This document shows, in pieces, positions 17,904-27,988 of a stretch of DNA of 64,000 nucleotides. The translations under genes were made by a program, and so were the position numbers. A model generated the notes under the pieces. That model did not search any database. It had not been told where the DNA came from and worked only from the letters and a program-made list of their open reading frames with translations. The stretch is from contig PABM01000006.1 of NCBI GenBank assembly GCA_002702745.1, positions 1 to 64,000 of the forward strand, written 5' to 3'. The DNA comes from Flavobacteriaceae bacterium. Its GTDB lineage: Bacteria; Bacteroidota; Bacteroidia; Flavobacteriales; Flavobacteriaceae. The stretch's first letter is position 1; the number at the start of each line of letters is the position of its first letter.

Positions 17904-19759
17904 AACGAATATTTTATTCCTATTAATGTATTAAACCCAGGCATAGGAACCAGATTTGTTTCAGAATATTTTGCATCTAATATATTATTTAATATTAACG
18001 ATAGTGTTAGTTTCTCAAGTTTAAATGTGGTTTTAAAATCAATAATTGTATAATTTTCCTCATATACTCTTTCAGCATTTTTGTATGCTAAAGTAGATGA
18101 TATCTTTTCGTTAACCTCAAATACATAAGTAGCAGTAATTTGATTTTTTAAAGAATTCAAAGTATATCTTGAAAAAGCAAAATTGGTTTCTAAAAGCTCA
18201 TCATTAATATTACTGTATCCAATATTTAAAATTTGTGATCTAAAAGCGCCCGAATAGAATTTATAACTCATGTTTAATTCAAAACCATCGGTGATTATTT
18301 TTCTTATATTAGTTGCTTGCCAAGGATCAGTTTCATTATTCCTAACATAATCAATTATGTCTGACGCATCCCTTTGATACAAAGACATACTAAGATTGAA
18401 ATTATTCTTTAAATATTTTAATCCAAATTCTTTGGTTAGGGCTTTTTCAAGTTTCAAGTTTTCATTACCTAAAGTAGTGGGGCTTGAATAAAATAAATCT
18501 GTATAAGTGGGTATTCTGTAAGTGTAACCGATATTACTATAAAGTTTTAGATTTTGGTCAACTCTGTATCCCAAATCCATCCCTGGATAGAAAAATAAAT
18601 TATTAAAAAAATTATTTTGATAGTTCAAACTTGTTGATACATCAGAAAAATATGTAATAGCTACACCAGGTGTTAAATCAATTTTTTGATTTTCAAAATT
18701 GATTTTTTGCTCAATAAACATATTTAACATGGTTCTATTTCTATTACCAAGATTATTACTGCTCAAGTAAACTTTTGACAAATCAAAACCTATTCCTAAA
18801 TTACCCAGAGAGTTTGGGGTAGATGCATTAACTTCAATTCCGACTTTATTAGAGATATGTAGGTTTCTGTAAACCGAAGGGTCTTGCCTTAAATATACAT
18901 ACATGTCTTGATTTCTCTTCCAATAAAATTTAGGTTTAATGATTAATTTTTCTTTTTTGTATGTTGTGCTTAATCCAACTATACTGGCTTGCGTTTCTTC
19001 ATATTGATCAATTGCTGCTGGGCTTGCATAGAATCCGTTTGCACCAAATTTTCTTTCATTAAAAGCTCCAATAGCTGAGATATTCTGCCTCTTTATTTTA
19101 AAATTACTCTTGACGAAAAATTCATCATTTTTAAAGTCTGTATTATATCTGTAGCCCTTGGATTCTTTTCTGTTATAATTAAATAATATATCTGAGTTTT
19201 CAAGTTTTCTTTGAACTGTTAAGCCTCCTCTTTTTTGATCAAATGATCCTCCTTCAAGTTTCAAAGCAATATTATTTTCAACATCTTTTTTTGTGATAAT
19301 ATTTATGGCCCCAGTAAATGCATTTTGTCCGTATATTCTTGCTGCCGACCCCTTTGTGATTTCTATTTTTTCTATCACTTCTAACGGCAGTGTCATATTC
19401 ATTGTGTGATGACCGGTTTGCGGGTCTTCAACTTTTATCCCATCAATCAATAATAAAGTTTGATCAAACGAGCCTCCTCTTATGTAAAGATCTGCTTGCA
19501 TACCCTCTGCACCTCTTCTTCTTATATCCAGTCCTGCTATTTGTTGTAGCAACTCGCTAACATTCGTCGCTGTACTTTTTTTAATTTCTTCTCTTGAGAT
19601 TGTTAAAACACTAATTGAATTATCTGTATTTTTAATTTCTATTCTCGGACTAGAAATCAATTCAACTTGATCAAGTTGAATTTCTGATTTATTTTCTTGT
19701 GCATTTATGTGTGTTGTAATTGCTTGAAAAATTAATATTACTAGCAGAGTTTTTTTCAT
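17900..19759 (-). CDS. TonB-dependent receptor (BtuB/siderophore type, no N-terminal extension)
   Basis: A 619-residue outer-membrane protein: signal peptide at about 1-20, plug at about 45-160 with Leu-Leu-Ile-Asp-Gly-Ile-Lys-Val-Glu-Asp-Pro-Gln-Thr-Gly-His-His and an Ala-Arg-Ile-Tyr-Gly-Gln-Asn-Ala-Phe-Thr-Gly-Ala motif, then the barrel ending in Ile-Lys-Tyr-Ser-Phe. The short form without a carboxypeptidase-like domain resembles vitamin B12 or siderophore receptors. No cobalamin riboswitch was recognised in the 124-bp upstream gap shared with umuC, so the substrate is open. Confidence 0.88.
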   Translation of the reverse strand: MKKTLLVILIFQAITTHINAQENKSEIQLDQVELISSPRIEIKNTDNSISVLTISREEIKKSTATNVSELLQQIAGLDIRRRGAEGMQADLYIRGGSFDQTLLLIDGIKVEDPQTGHHTMNMTLPLEVIEKIEITKGSAARIYGQNAFTGAINIITKKDVENNIALKLEGGSFDQKRGGLTVQRKLENSDILFNYNRKESKGYRYNTDFKNDEFFVKSNFKIKRQNISAIGAFNERKFGANGFYASPAAIDQYEETQASIVGLSTTYKKEKLIIKPKFYWKRNQDMYVYLRQDPSVYRNLHISNKVGIEVNASTPNSLGNLGIGFDLSKVYLSSNNLGNRNRTMLNMFIEQKINFENQKIDLTPGVAITYFSDVSTSLNYQNNFFNNLFFYPGMDLGYRVDQNLKLYSNIGYTYRIPTYTDLFYSSPTTLGNENLKLEKALTKEFGLKYLKNNFNLSMSLYQRDASDIIDYVRNNETDPWQATNIRKIITDGFELNMSYKFYSGAFRSQILNIGYSNINDELLETNFAFSRYTLNSLKNQITATYVFEVNEKISSTLAYKNAERVYEENYTIIDFKTTFKLEKLTLSLILNNILDAKYSETNLVPMPGFNTLIGIKYSF

Positions 19760-19883
19760 GATTTTAAATCAAAAATTGATTTTTTAAAAGTACTTATTTG
19801 CTTATACTTATCAAATTATTTTTTTGTTAAATAAGTTATGAAATATTATAATTTTCAAACCTTTAAAAACCTATATTTATATC

Positions 19884-21137
19884 ATGTTTGCTTTAATAGA
19901 TTGTAATAATTTTTACGTCTCTTGTGAGAGGGTGTTTAATCCAAATTTAAACGGCAAGGCTGTAGTTGTATTATCAAATAATGACGGGTGTGCTATTTCT
20001 AGAAGTGATGAGGCTAAGCGATTAGGAATTCCTATGGGAGCTCCTATTTTTAAATATAGATCAATCATCAACCAGCATAATGTGATTGTTCTATCTTCAA
20101 ATTATCCTTTATATGCAGACATGAGTCATCGTGTAATGACAACAATCTCAAAGTTTATCCCAGAAGTTGAAATTTATAGTATTGATGAGGCTTTTTTAAA
20201 ATTTAAAGGATATGAAAATTATGATCTTTTAAACTATACCTCAAAAATGAGAAATACAATTTTGAAATGTACTGGAATACCAACTTCTGTAGGTGTTGCT
20301 CCCACAAAATCATTAGCAAAGATTGCTAATAAAATAGCAAGAAAATTTCCACATCAAACAAAGCATGTATATGTTTTGGATACAGACTATAAAAGATCTA
20401 AAGCATTAAATTATTTTCCACTTAACCATATATGGGGAATAGGTAGAAGGTTGTCCAAACGCCTTCAAAATATAGGATGTAAAAATGCATCAGACTTTGT
20501 TAATTTACCTGAACAATGGGTCAAATCAAATTTATCTATTGTTGAATTAAAGATTCAACAAGAATTAAAAGGTGTGTCAAATTTAGATTTAGATTCCTTG
20601 AAGATTAAGAAGTCTATAGCCACTACAAGGTCTTTTGAAAAACCTATTTCAGATTTAGCTAAATTAAAAGAAAGGGTTTCAACTTTTTCACTTTCTTGTG
20701 CTGAAAAGTTAAGAAGACAGAACTCTCTGTGTAATGTTATGATTATATTTATAAGAAGTAATTATTTCAGAAAAGATTTGCGACAACATTCTTGTTCTAG
20801 GGTTGTAACATTACCATATCCAACAAACTCTTCATTTGTTTTAAACAGCTATGCTCTAAAGGCAATTGAAAATATGTTTCAAGACGAAATAGATTACAAA
20901 AAGGCTGGTGTAATTGTGACTAGTCTTGTTCCTGATAATAGCTATCAACTTGGTATTTTTGAAAATGAAGATTACAGGCATAAGCCTTTGATGAAGACAA
21001 TGGATTACATTAACTCTAAATATGGTGAAAAAATCAAGTTGGCAAATCAAGATTTAAAAAGAAAATGGAAGATGAAGCAGGAGTTTTTATCACCTTGCTA
21101 TACAACTAAAATTGATGATATTATTAAGATTAAATGA
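19884..21137 (+). CDS. umuC: Y-family DNA polymerase V catalytic subunit
   Basis: A 417-residue translesion polymerase. The N-terminus Phe-Ala-Leu-Ile-Asp-Cys-Asn-Asn-Phe-Tyr-Val-Ser-Cys-Glu carries the first catalytic Asp and the steric-gate region. Tyr-Ser-Ile-Asp-Glu-Ala-Phe at about 103-109 gives the second acidic pair. HhH and little-finger regions follow, and the end resembles the DUF4113 tail of UmuC. It lies upstream of umuD and its stop overlaps the umuD start (ATGA at 21134-21137). No obvious SOS box was found upstream. Confidence 0.93.
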   Translation: MFALIDCNNFYVSCERVFNPNLNGKAVVVLSNNDGCAISRSDEAKRLGIPMGAPIFKYRSIINQHNVIVLSSNYPLYADMSHRVMTTISKFIPEVEIYSIDEAFLKFKGYENYDLLNYTSKMRNTILKCTGIPTSVGVAPTKSLAKIANKIARKFPHQTKHVYVLDTDYKRSKALNYFPLNHIWGIGRRLSKRLQNIGCKNASDFVNLPEQWVKSNLSIVELKIQQELKGVSNLDLDSLKIKKSIATTRSFEKPISDLAKLKERVSTFSLSCAEKLRRQNSLCNVMIIFIRSNYFRKDLRQHSCSRVVTLPYPTNSSFVLNSYALKAIENMFQDEIDYKKAGVIVTSLVPDNSYQLGIFENEDYRHKPLMKTMDYINSKYGEKIKLANQDLKRKWKMKQEFLSPCYTTKIDDIIKIK

Positions 21138-21568
21138 AAAACAAGAATAATTTAAATTTTTTCACACCCAGCAAGAATACTAATCTTGATGCACTTTTAA
21201 TCAATACCGGAATCTCGGCAGGATTTCCTTCACCTGCAGGAGATTTTAAGCAGGAAAGAATAAGCCTTGATCAGGAACTAATAAAAAATAAAGAAGCTAC
21301 ATTTTTTGCTAGAGTTTCAGGAGAGTCAATGATTAATGCCGGTTTAGAAGATGGGGACTTAATCGTAATTGATAGAAGTATAGAGCCAGGTAACAATAAA
21401 ATTGCAGTTTGCTTTATAGAAGGCGAGTTTACAGTGAAAAGACTTATCGTAAAAAGAAATAAAATTTGGTTAAAACCTGAAAATTCCAGTTATAAACTAA
21501 TTGAGGTTAAAGATGATGATCAGCTAATTATTTGGGGAATTGTAACAAATGTAATTAAGAAACTGTAG
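21134..21568 (+). CDS. umuD: UmuD-type S24 self-cleaving translesion subunit
   Basis: A 144-residue LexA/UmuD-fold protein. The catalytic pair is Ser65 in Val-Ser-Gly-Glu-Ser-Met and Lys102 in Phe-Thr-Val-Lys-Arg-Leu. The cleavage site is probably Ala29-Gly30, just before Phe-Pro-Ser-Pro-Ala. RecA filaments stimulate self-cleavage in the family, giving the active polymerase V accessory subunit. It has no DNA-binding domain, so it is not LexA. It converges with atpC, leaving a 5-bp gap. Confidence 0.93.
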   Translation: MKNKNNLNFFTPSKNTNLDALLINTGISAGFPSPAGDFKQERISLDQELIKNKEATFFARVSGESMINAGLEDGDLIVIDRSIEPGNNKIAVCFIEGEFTVKRLIVKRNKIWLKPENSSYKLIEVKDDDQLIIWGIVTNVIKKL

Positions 21569-21573
21569 ATTCT

Positions 21574-21849
21574 CTATTCAACTAATGCGGTTACTTTATT
21601 ATTTTTCATTTCAACAGTTCCAGACTTGATATCTAAGTAATAACCCCTATCACACTTTTCAAAAATTTCTTTTTGCATATCATCAAGGGTAATATTTCCG
21701 TAAACTTTTATTGCACCTTTTTTTAGGTTTGATACAATTGCTGCGTGGTTATTTAACATTTCAAATTCACCGTTAATACCCGGTACAGCAACGGACTCTA
21801 CCTCGCCGGTAAAGATTATTTTTTCTGGAGAAATTATTTCTAATATCAT
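21574..21849 (-). CDS. atpC: ATP synthase F1 epsilon subunit (short form)
   Basis: A 91-residue protein matching only the N-terminal beta-sandwich of the epsilon subunit, with Gly-Glu-Val-Glu-Ser-Val-Ala-Val-Pro-Gly-Ile-Asn-Gly-Glu-Phe near residue 16. The C-terminal helical hairpin that inhibits ATP hydrolysis in E. coli is absent; the short form is usual in Bacteroidota. It follows atpD after 11 nt. The remaining F1Fo genes are not nearby, also normal for this phylum. Confidence 0.93.
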   Translation of the reverse strand: MILEIISPEKIIFTGEVESVAVPGINGEFEMLNNHAAIVSNLKKGAIKVYGNITLDDMQKEIFEKCDRGYYLDIKSGTVEMKNNKVTALVE

Positions 21850-21860
21850 CTGTAAAAAGT

Positions 21861-23390
<1,530 letters not shown>

Positions 23391-23471
23391 CTAATTCAAT
23401 TAAGTCGCAAATATAGATTTTTTATGAAATATATTCAATAGATTTTTTAAGATTTAATCAAATATTTTAAA

Positions 23472-23508
23472 CAAAAAAAAGTCTAGATTAAATCTAGACT
23501 TTTTTTTT
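23472..23508. terminator. Bidirectional-looking intrinsic terminator
   Basis: A run of A, then AGTCTAG, a 7-nt A/T loop region, CTAGACT, and a run of T form a stem with A and T tracts on both sides. On the minus strand it lies just downstream of the SGNH lipoprotein gene stop (23527) and before the atpD leader, so it separates the receptor/lipoprotein unit from atpD-atpC. Confidence 0.85.
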
Positions 23509-23526
23509 AGTTTGTTTTTCTAAAGG

Positions 23527-24966
23527 TTACAAACCATTAGGATAATTTGTTGGATAATCTCCAATATTTAATCCAGCATCAGAAAGATTTGAGCCATATT
23601 TAGCATCAATTTCAGCCATCATTAGTTTAGCAATAATTGCATTACCTCTTGATGTTGGATGAACCCCATCAAGACCAAAAAGCCCCCCAAACACTAGATC
23701 ACCAGTGATTGTAAAATTATCCATTTGAAGACCTGTTGTTGATATTTGATTAAGTACAGCATTCGCGTCAAAGTGTGCCCATCCAAACTGAGATGCCATT
23801 GCAGAAATTGTTCCATTATATGAAGCAGTAGCCATTTGTACTTCCATTACTTCATTTGCAGTTAAAACAAAATTATCAGCAAGAGCTACACTAACTCCAT
23901 TTATTTGAGTTGGATCTCCGCCAACAGTCGTACCTAATATTGTTGCAGCAGGTAAAATAATTTTATCTGCGGCAGTCGCCATTCTAAAGTTTGGTAACCC
24001 TAAAACTGATAAATCAGTAAGATCACTATCTTCTATTGTAACAGCATTTAGACCAGCGACAAATACTATTGTTCTTGAAGCAGCTTCCTCACTAGAAATC
24101 ATACCTATTGCTTCAACTAGAATTAGTCCAGCATTATAAGCTCCAAACGCTGCATTTAACATATCAGCAGTTGCTTGATCTAATGGAATAGAATTATAAG
24201 GTACTGTATTTAAGTATGGAATAGATGTAACATCAGGAACATTCCCGATTATACCGTCCGTACCGGCTTGAGCTAAAGCACCCATAATATTTGAAATAGC
24301 AAAATCAAACTCACTTGTATCTGTGAGTGGAGTTACTCCACCAGAAGTTGCAAAACCTAAAGCGTCGTTATTACCTACCCAAACTGTAGCAAATGTTGGT
24401 GATTGAGCTAATACGTCTTCTAAAATACTTGCACCAGGACTTGAAGCCATCCTAACAAAATATGGATTAGCCAAACCTAATGCTACACCTTCAAGATTAC
24501 CGTATCCAGGTGCTAATGCATGAATTGCATTCATACCACCAACACCCATATTGTTATAGGGGCCAGGCATAATATTTGAAACCTCAGTACTGGGTGTTCC
24601 ACTTACTGTTTCAGGTCCAGCACCATTAAAGAAAAGTCTCGGACCAGCAATCACATTTCCGAATAAAGTTAATCCTCCAACATTATCATTAACATATGGC
24701 TGAGTAAACTCACCGCCACCTGCCATTGACATTACATTTGCTAAGATTTTGGGAAATGAGTTCATTTGTCCAGCAAGGAACAATGTACCATCGCTAGTTC
24801 CAGCAGTAATACTTGCACCTACAGAAACAAAAGTACTAAAATCTGTATCTCCTGATGTAATTTCTATTACAGGATCAGGCCCATTAGCATTTGGATCCTC
24901 AAGGTCTGTTTCACAACTCCAAAGAGCTAGAATGAAAACAGAGAGTAATAAATATTTAATTTTCAT
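23527..24966 (-). CDS. Outer-membrane SGNH/GDSL hydrolase lipoprotein
   Basis: A 479-residue lipoprotein: signal peptide with lipobox ending Leu-Trp-Ser-Cys18, then an SGNH hydrolase fold. Block I is Val-Gly-Ala-Ser-Ile-Thr-Ala-Gly (nucleophile Ser52), block III is Gly-Asn-Asn-Asp-Ala, and block V is Asp433-Gly-Val-His436, giving a complete Ser-Asp-His set. Such proteins act as esterases or lipases. It lies 16 nt downstream of a large TonB receptor in the same direction, in the position SusD takes beside SusC. The receptor may import the product of surface lipid or ester hydrolysis; that is inference. Confidence 0.85.
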   Translation of the reverse strand: MKIKYLLLSVFILALWSCETDLEDPNANGPDPVIEITSGDTDFSTFVSVGASITAGTSDGTLFLAGQMNSFPKILANVMSMAGGGEFTQPYVNDNVGGLTLFGNVIAGPRLFFNGAGPETVSGTPSTEVSNIMPGPYNNMGVGGMNAIHALAPGYGNLEGVALGLANPYFVRMASSPGASILEDVLAQSPTFATVWVGNNDALGFATSGGVTPLTDTSEFDFAISNIMGALAQAGTDGIIGNVPDVTSIPYLNTVPYNSIPLDQATADMLNAAFGAYNAGLILVEAIGMISSEEAASRTIVFVAGLNAVTIEDSDLTDLSVLGLPNFRMATAADKIILPAATILGTTVGGDPTQINGVSVALADNFVLTANEVMEVQMATASYNGTISAMASQFGWAHFDANAVLNQISTTGLQMDNFTITGDLVFGGLFGLDGVHPTSRGNAIIAKLMMAEIDAKYGSNLSDAGLNIGDYPTNYPNGL

Positions 24967-24982
24967 AATTCTAATTTAATTT

Positions 24983-27763
24983 TTAAAAGTTATTTGCAGT
25001 CCAGGAAATGTAATATTGAGTACCAATAAATCCAGAACCAAATGCAGTGAAGTATTCTTCACCTCCTAAGTTAGTTGCACCAATTTTAACAACTGATTTC
25101 CATTTTGGAAGGGTAAAATTAACCTGAGCATCAATAACATGAGTTTCAGGCACCATTCCGTCACCGAAAGATGCTTGCCATAAGTATTCGCTCCAATACC
25201 TCCAAGCAACATTAAACCCGATATTTTCAAATAAACTGGTATTTCCAAATTGAGCTTTAAATTTATGCTCAGGGGTATTCCAATTTGTTCTAAAATCTGG
25301 GTATAAATCTTGTTCAAATTCTAATTTTGAATGCGTGTAACTTCCAGATAAATCAAAACTTCCAAATACTTTAGTTGCCATTCCCACAGAGACTCCCCAG
25401 GAAGAAATTTCAGCAGGAGAATTAGTGTAAGAACTCCATGTTTCAAAATCTTGATTTGCAATTGCTAACACTGAAAGACCTCCATCACCAACTTCTCCGT
25501 AAAGTGGAGAAAGAACTACTTGAGTATTAATAAAGTCTTGGAAATCATTTCTATATACAGCAGCATCCACGGTGAATGTTCTAGATAATTTACCTCTAAA
25601 ACCAAATTCCATAGATTGCATTTGCTCTGGCTTAACATAATCAACTTCAGCTACTCTAAGTAGTGATGGATCACCAGCAGCAGCAAAAGCTTGAACGGAA
25701 CTAGCTTCATATGCATTATTATATGCAGATGCTCCTGAAAGTGTTACTGTTGCTGGAATTCCTAAAGCCTGACCTGCAGAACTAACTGCATAATCTCTAA
25801 TATATCTTTCAGGATTACCATCAGCAGAACCAACTAATCTAGCTTGTCCAGCATCTAATCCAATAAATAAATCCTGAGTAGTAGGAGTTCTAAATCCAGT
25901 TTGGTAAGACACTCTGAAATTTAAATTTTTGTACTCACCAGCAGTGTAACTTAAAACTGCTCTTGGAGAAAATTGACCATCAAAGTATTCTGATTTGTCA
26001 TATCTAATTGCACCGGTTACCACAAGTCTATCATCCATCATTTTCTTCACAGCTTGTGAGTAGAAACCAGTTTCCTGATATTCAATTGGACCATCAACAT
26101 CAGTAAAGATTGTTCCACCAGAATTTAACGAGTATCTTCTAGCAGATCCTCCAACTTGTACTTCAGCCCAATCCCACATATGACCAAAATTATAATTGTA
26201 GTCTAAGTGGTAGAATTTAGAATTATCTGTAAATCTAGCTCCAGTTGTTAAATCTGGATCTTGAATTACTTCAGCTAAATTGGATTCAAATTCTGGAGAT
26301 CCAGGAAGCCATCTTCCTGTATCCGCTAATTGCCTACCTAATGCATGAGCTTGGTCAATTGTCATTCCAGAAAGTTGACCATTGACAATACCACCAACGT
26401 ATTCTGCAAACCAGTTAAGGTCTGGTTTCCATCTTCTGTTTACGTTAATAGCGGCAAATGTCATATCGTAAGAATCACCTGCATCATCTTCTACCATATA
26501 TGCCCTAGCAAACCAGTTATCGTTTGTAACTTCAAGCTTGTGTTGGTTCATAGTAAAGTTTTTGATTGCATATCTGTTGATACCTTGGTATAAAGTTTTA
26601 CCAGTACCCCATTTTCCTACATATGAAATTTCAAGGTTACTTCCTTCTATTGGTCTGTAGTATACACCCCAATCAGCCTTTTTGCTAGTAGCGTCAGGCT
26701 CAGCCATATCTGTTTCATTATATCCTGTTCTACTAACATTAGTTGAAGGAACTAGTGCTTCAGCACCAGCTGGTAAAAGACCTAAGCCAACCATTGATTG
26801 TGCTACGCTATATATGTTAGTCTGAACTTCATCTCCATAAATGTTAATCCCGTCTTTATTGTATACACCAGCAAAAACAGCTCTATTCAGCTTGTCTTCT
26901 TCACTATTAGCTATCCAATCTGTACCAGTTAAGTAACCAAAGTTTACTTTCATAGCCAGCTTGTCACTAAATTTGTGACCCCATCTAATCTGAATATCTT
27001 GGAATTCGTTTGTTCCTGCAGCATTTTGTTCAGTTAAACCTCTTTTATACTGACCACTAACTCCTTGGTGATCAAATGGGTTTTTACTTCTCATTAAAAG
27101 AATACCGTTAAATGCGTTTGCACCATATAATGCTGACGAAGTTCCAGGAACTAATTCAACATCAAGTACATCAGTTTCAACCATACCTAATAAGTTTCCT
27201 AATGGGAAATTAAGAGCGGGAGCAGAATTATCCATTCCGTCAACTAATTGTACAAACCTAGTGTTTGCAAAAGTTGCAAAACCTCTAGTGTTGATAGACT
27301 TAAAAGTAAAACTATTCACATTTATATCTACACCTTTTAAATTTTCAAGACCATCATAAAAGTCTGCAGATGCAGTAGTTCTGATGTCCTTAGTCCCAAA
27401 CCTTTCAACTGTTACTGGAGATTCAAAAACTCTCTGAGGAGTTCTGGAAGCAGAAACAACAACTTCGTCTAAAGCTGTATTTTCTTCTAGAACAATATTC
27501 ACTGTTGAGTCTCCTGTAACTTTCACAGTTGCAGCTTTGAAACCAACGCTACTTGCTTCGATACTAAATGGAGCATCTTGATCCACAGTAATTGTGTAAT
27601 TACCGTCAAAGTCTGCTGCAACACCATTTGATGTTCCAACTACAATAACAGTAGCGCCAGATAATGGTTGGTTATTTTGATCAGTTATACTACCAGAAAC
27701 TGTTGTCTGAGCATAAGAAAAGACCCCAACTAACATTATTAAAATCTTAAGAATTGCTTTCAT
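24983..27763 (-). CDS. Large TonB-dependent receptor paired with the SGNH lipoprotein
   Basis: A 926-residue protein: signal peptide at about 1-19, carboxypeptidase-regulatory-like domain at about 20-100, plug at about 110-235 with Gly-Thr-Ser-Ser-Ala-Leu-Tyr-Gly-Ala-Asn-Ala-Phe-Asn-Gly, then a large barrel. By eye it has more GC and more uniform codons than nearby genes, like atpD, which suggests strong expression. The partner is the esterase-like lipoprotein rather than a SusD homologue, so a polysaccharide substrate is less likely; a lipid or ester-linked nutrient is possible. The 225-bp gap upstream probably holds its promoter. Confidence 0.9.
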   Translation of the reverse strand: MKAILKILIMLVGVFSYAQTTVSGSITDQNNQPLSGATVIVVGTSNGVAADFDGNYTITVDQDAPFSIEASSVGFKAATVKVTGDSTVNIVLEENTALDEVVVSASRTPQRVFESPVTVERFGTKDIRTTASADFYDGLENLKGVDINVNSFTFKSINTRGFATFANTRFVQLVDGMDNSAPALNFPLGNLLGMVETDVLDVELVPGTSSALYGANAFNGILLMRSKNPFDHQGVSGQYKRGLTEQNAAGTNEFQDIQIRWGHKFSDKLAMKVNFGYLTGTDWIANSEEDKLNRAVFAGVYNKDGINIYGDEVQTNIYSVAQSMVGLGLLPAGAEALVPSTNVSRTGYNETDMAEPDATSKKADWGVYYRPIEGSNLEISYVGKWGTGKTLYQGINRYAIKNFTMNQHKLEVTNDNWFARAYMVEDDAGDSYDMTFAAINVNRRWKPDLNWFAEYVGGIVNGQLSGMTIDQAHALGRQLADTGRWLPGSPEFESNLAEVIQDPDLTTGARFTDNSKFYHLDYNYNFGHMWDWAEVQVGGSARRYSLNSGGTIFTDVDGPIEYQETGFYSQAVKKMMDDRLVVTGAIRYDKSEYFDGQFSPRAVLSYTAGEYKNLNFRVSYQTGFRTPTTQDLFIGLDAGQARLVGSADGNPERYIRDYAVSSAGQALGIPATVTLSGASAYNNAYEASSVQAFAAAGDPSLLRVAEVDYVKPEQMQSMEFGFRGKLSRTFTVDAAVYRNDFQDFINTQVVLSPLYGEVGDGGLSVLAIANQDFETWSSYTNSPAEISSWGVSVGMATKVFGSFDLSGSYTHSKLEFEQDLYPDFRTNWNTPEHKFKAQFGNTSLFENIGFNVAWRYWSEYLWQASFGDGMVPETHVIDAQVNFTLPKWKSVVKIGATNLGGEEYFTAFGSGFIGTQYYISWTANNF

Positions 27764-27988
27764 AATTTGTTTATGTTTAATTTTTTAATTGGTTAAATAT
27801 ATGTTAATAATCTGTTAACGCAATACATTATTGTAAAAAAATGGCCTTTAAAAATAAAGTTTTGTTAAAAATATTATGTATTTTTTGACTAAAAGACAAT
27901 CAATATCATACCATATTGACATTTTAATTATCATATATTCAAAGAATTAACATTTTTAATATAAAATGTTGATTTGACTTAAAATAGA

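Noticed and set aside
19760..19883. Cobalamin riboswitch before the BtuB-like receptor
   Set aside because: The 124-bp gap is A/T-rich and lacks a recognisable B12-box; it is also too short for a full riboswitch plus the umuC promoter.
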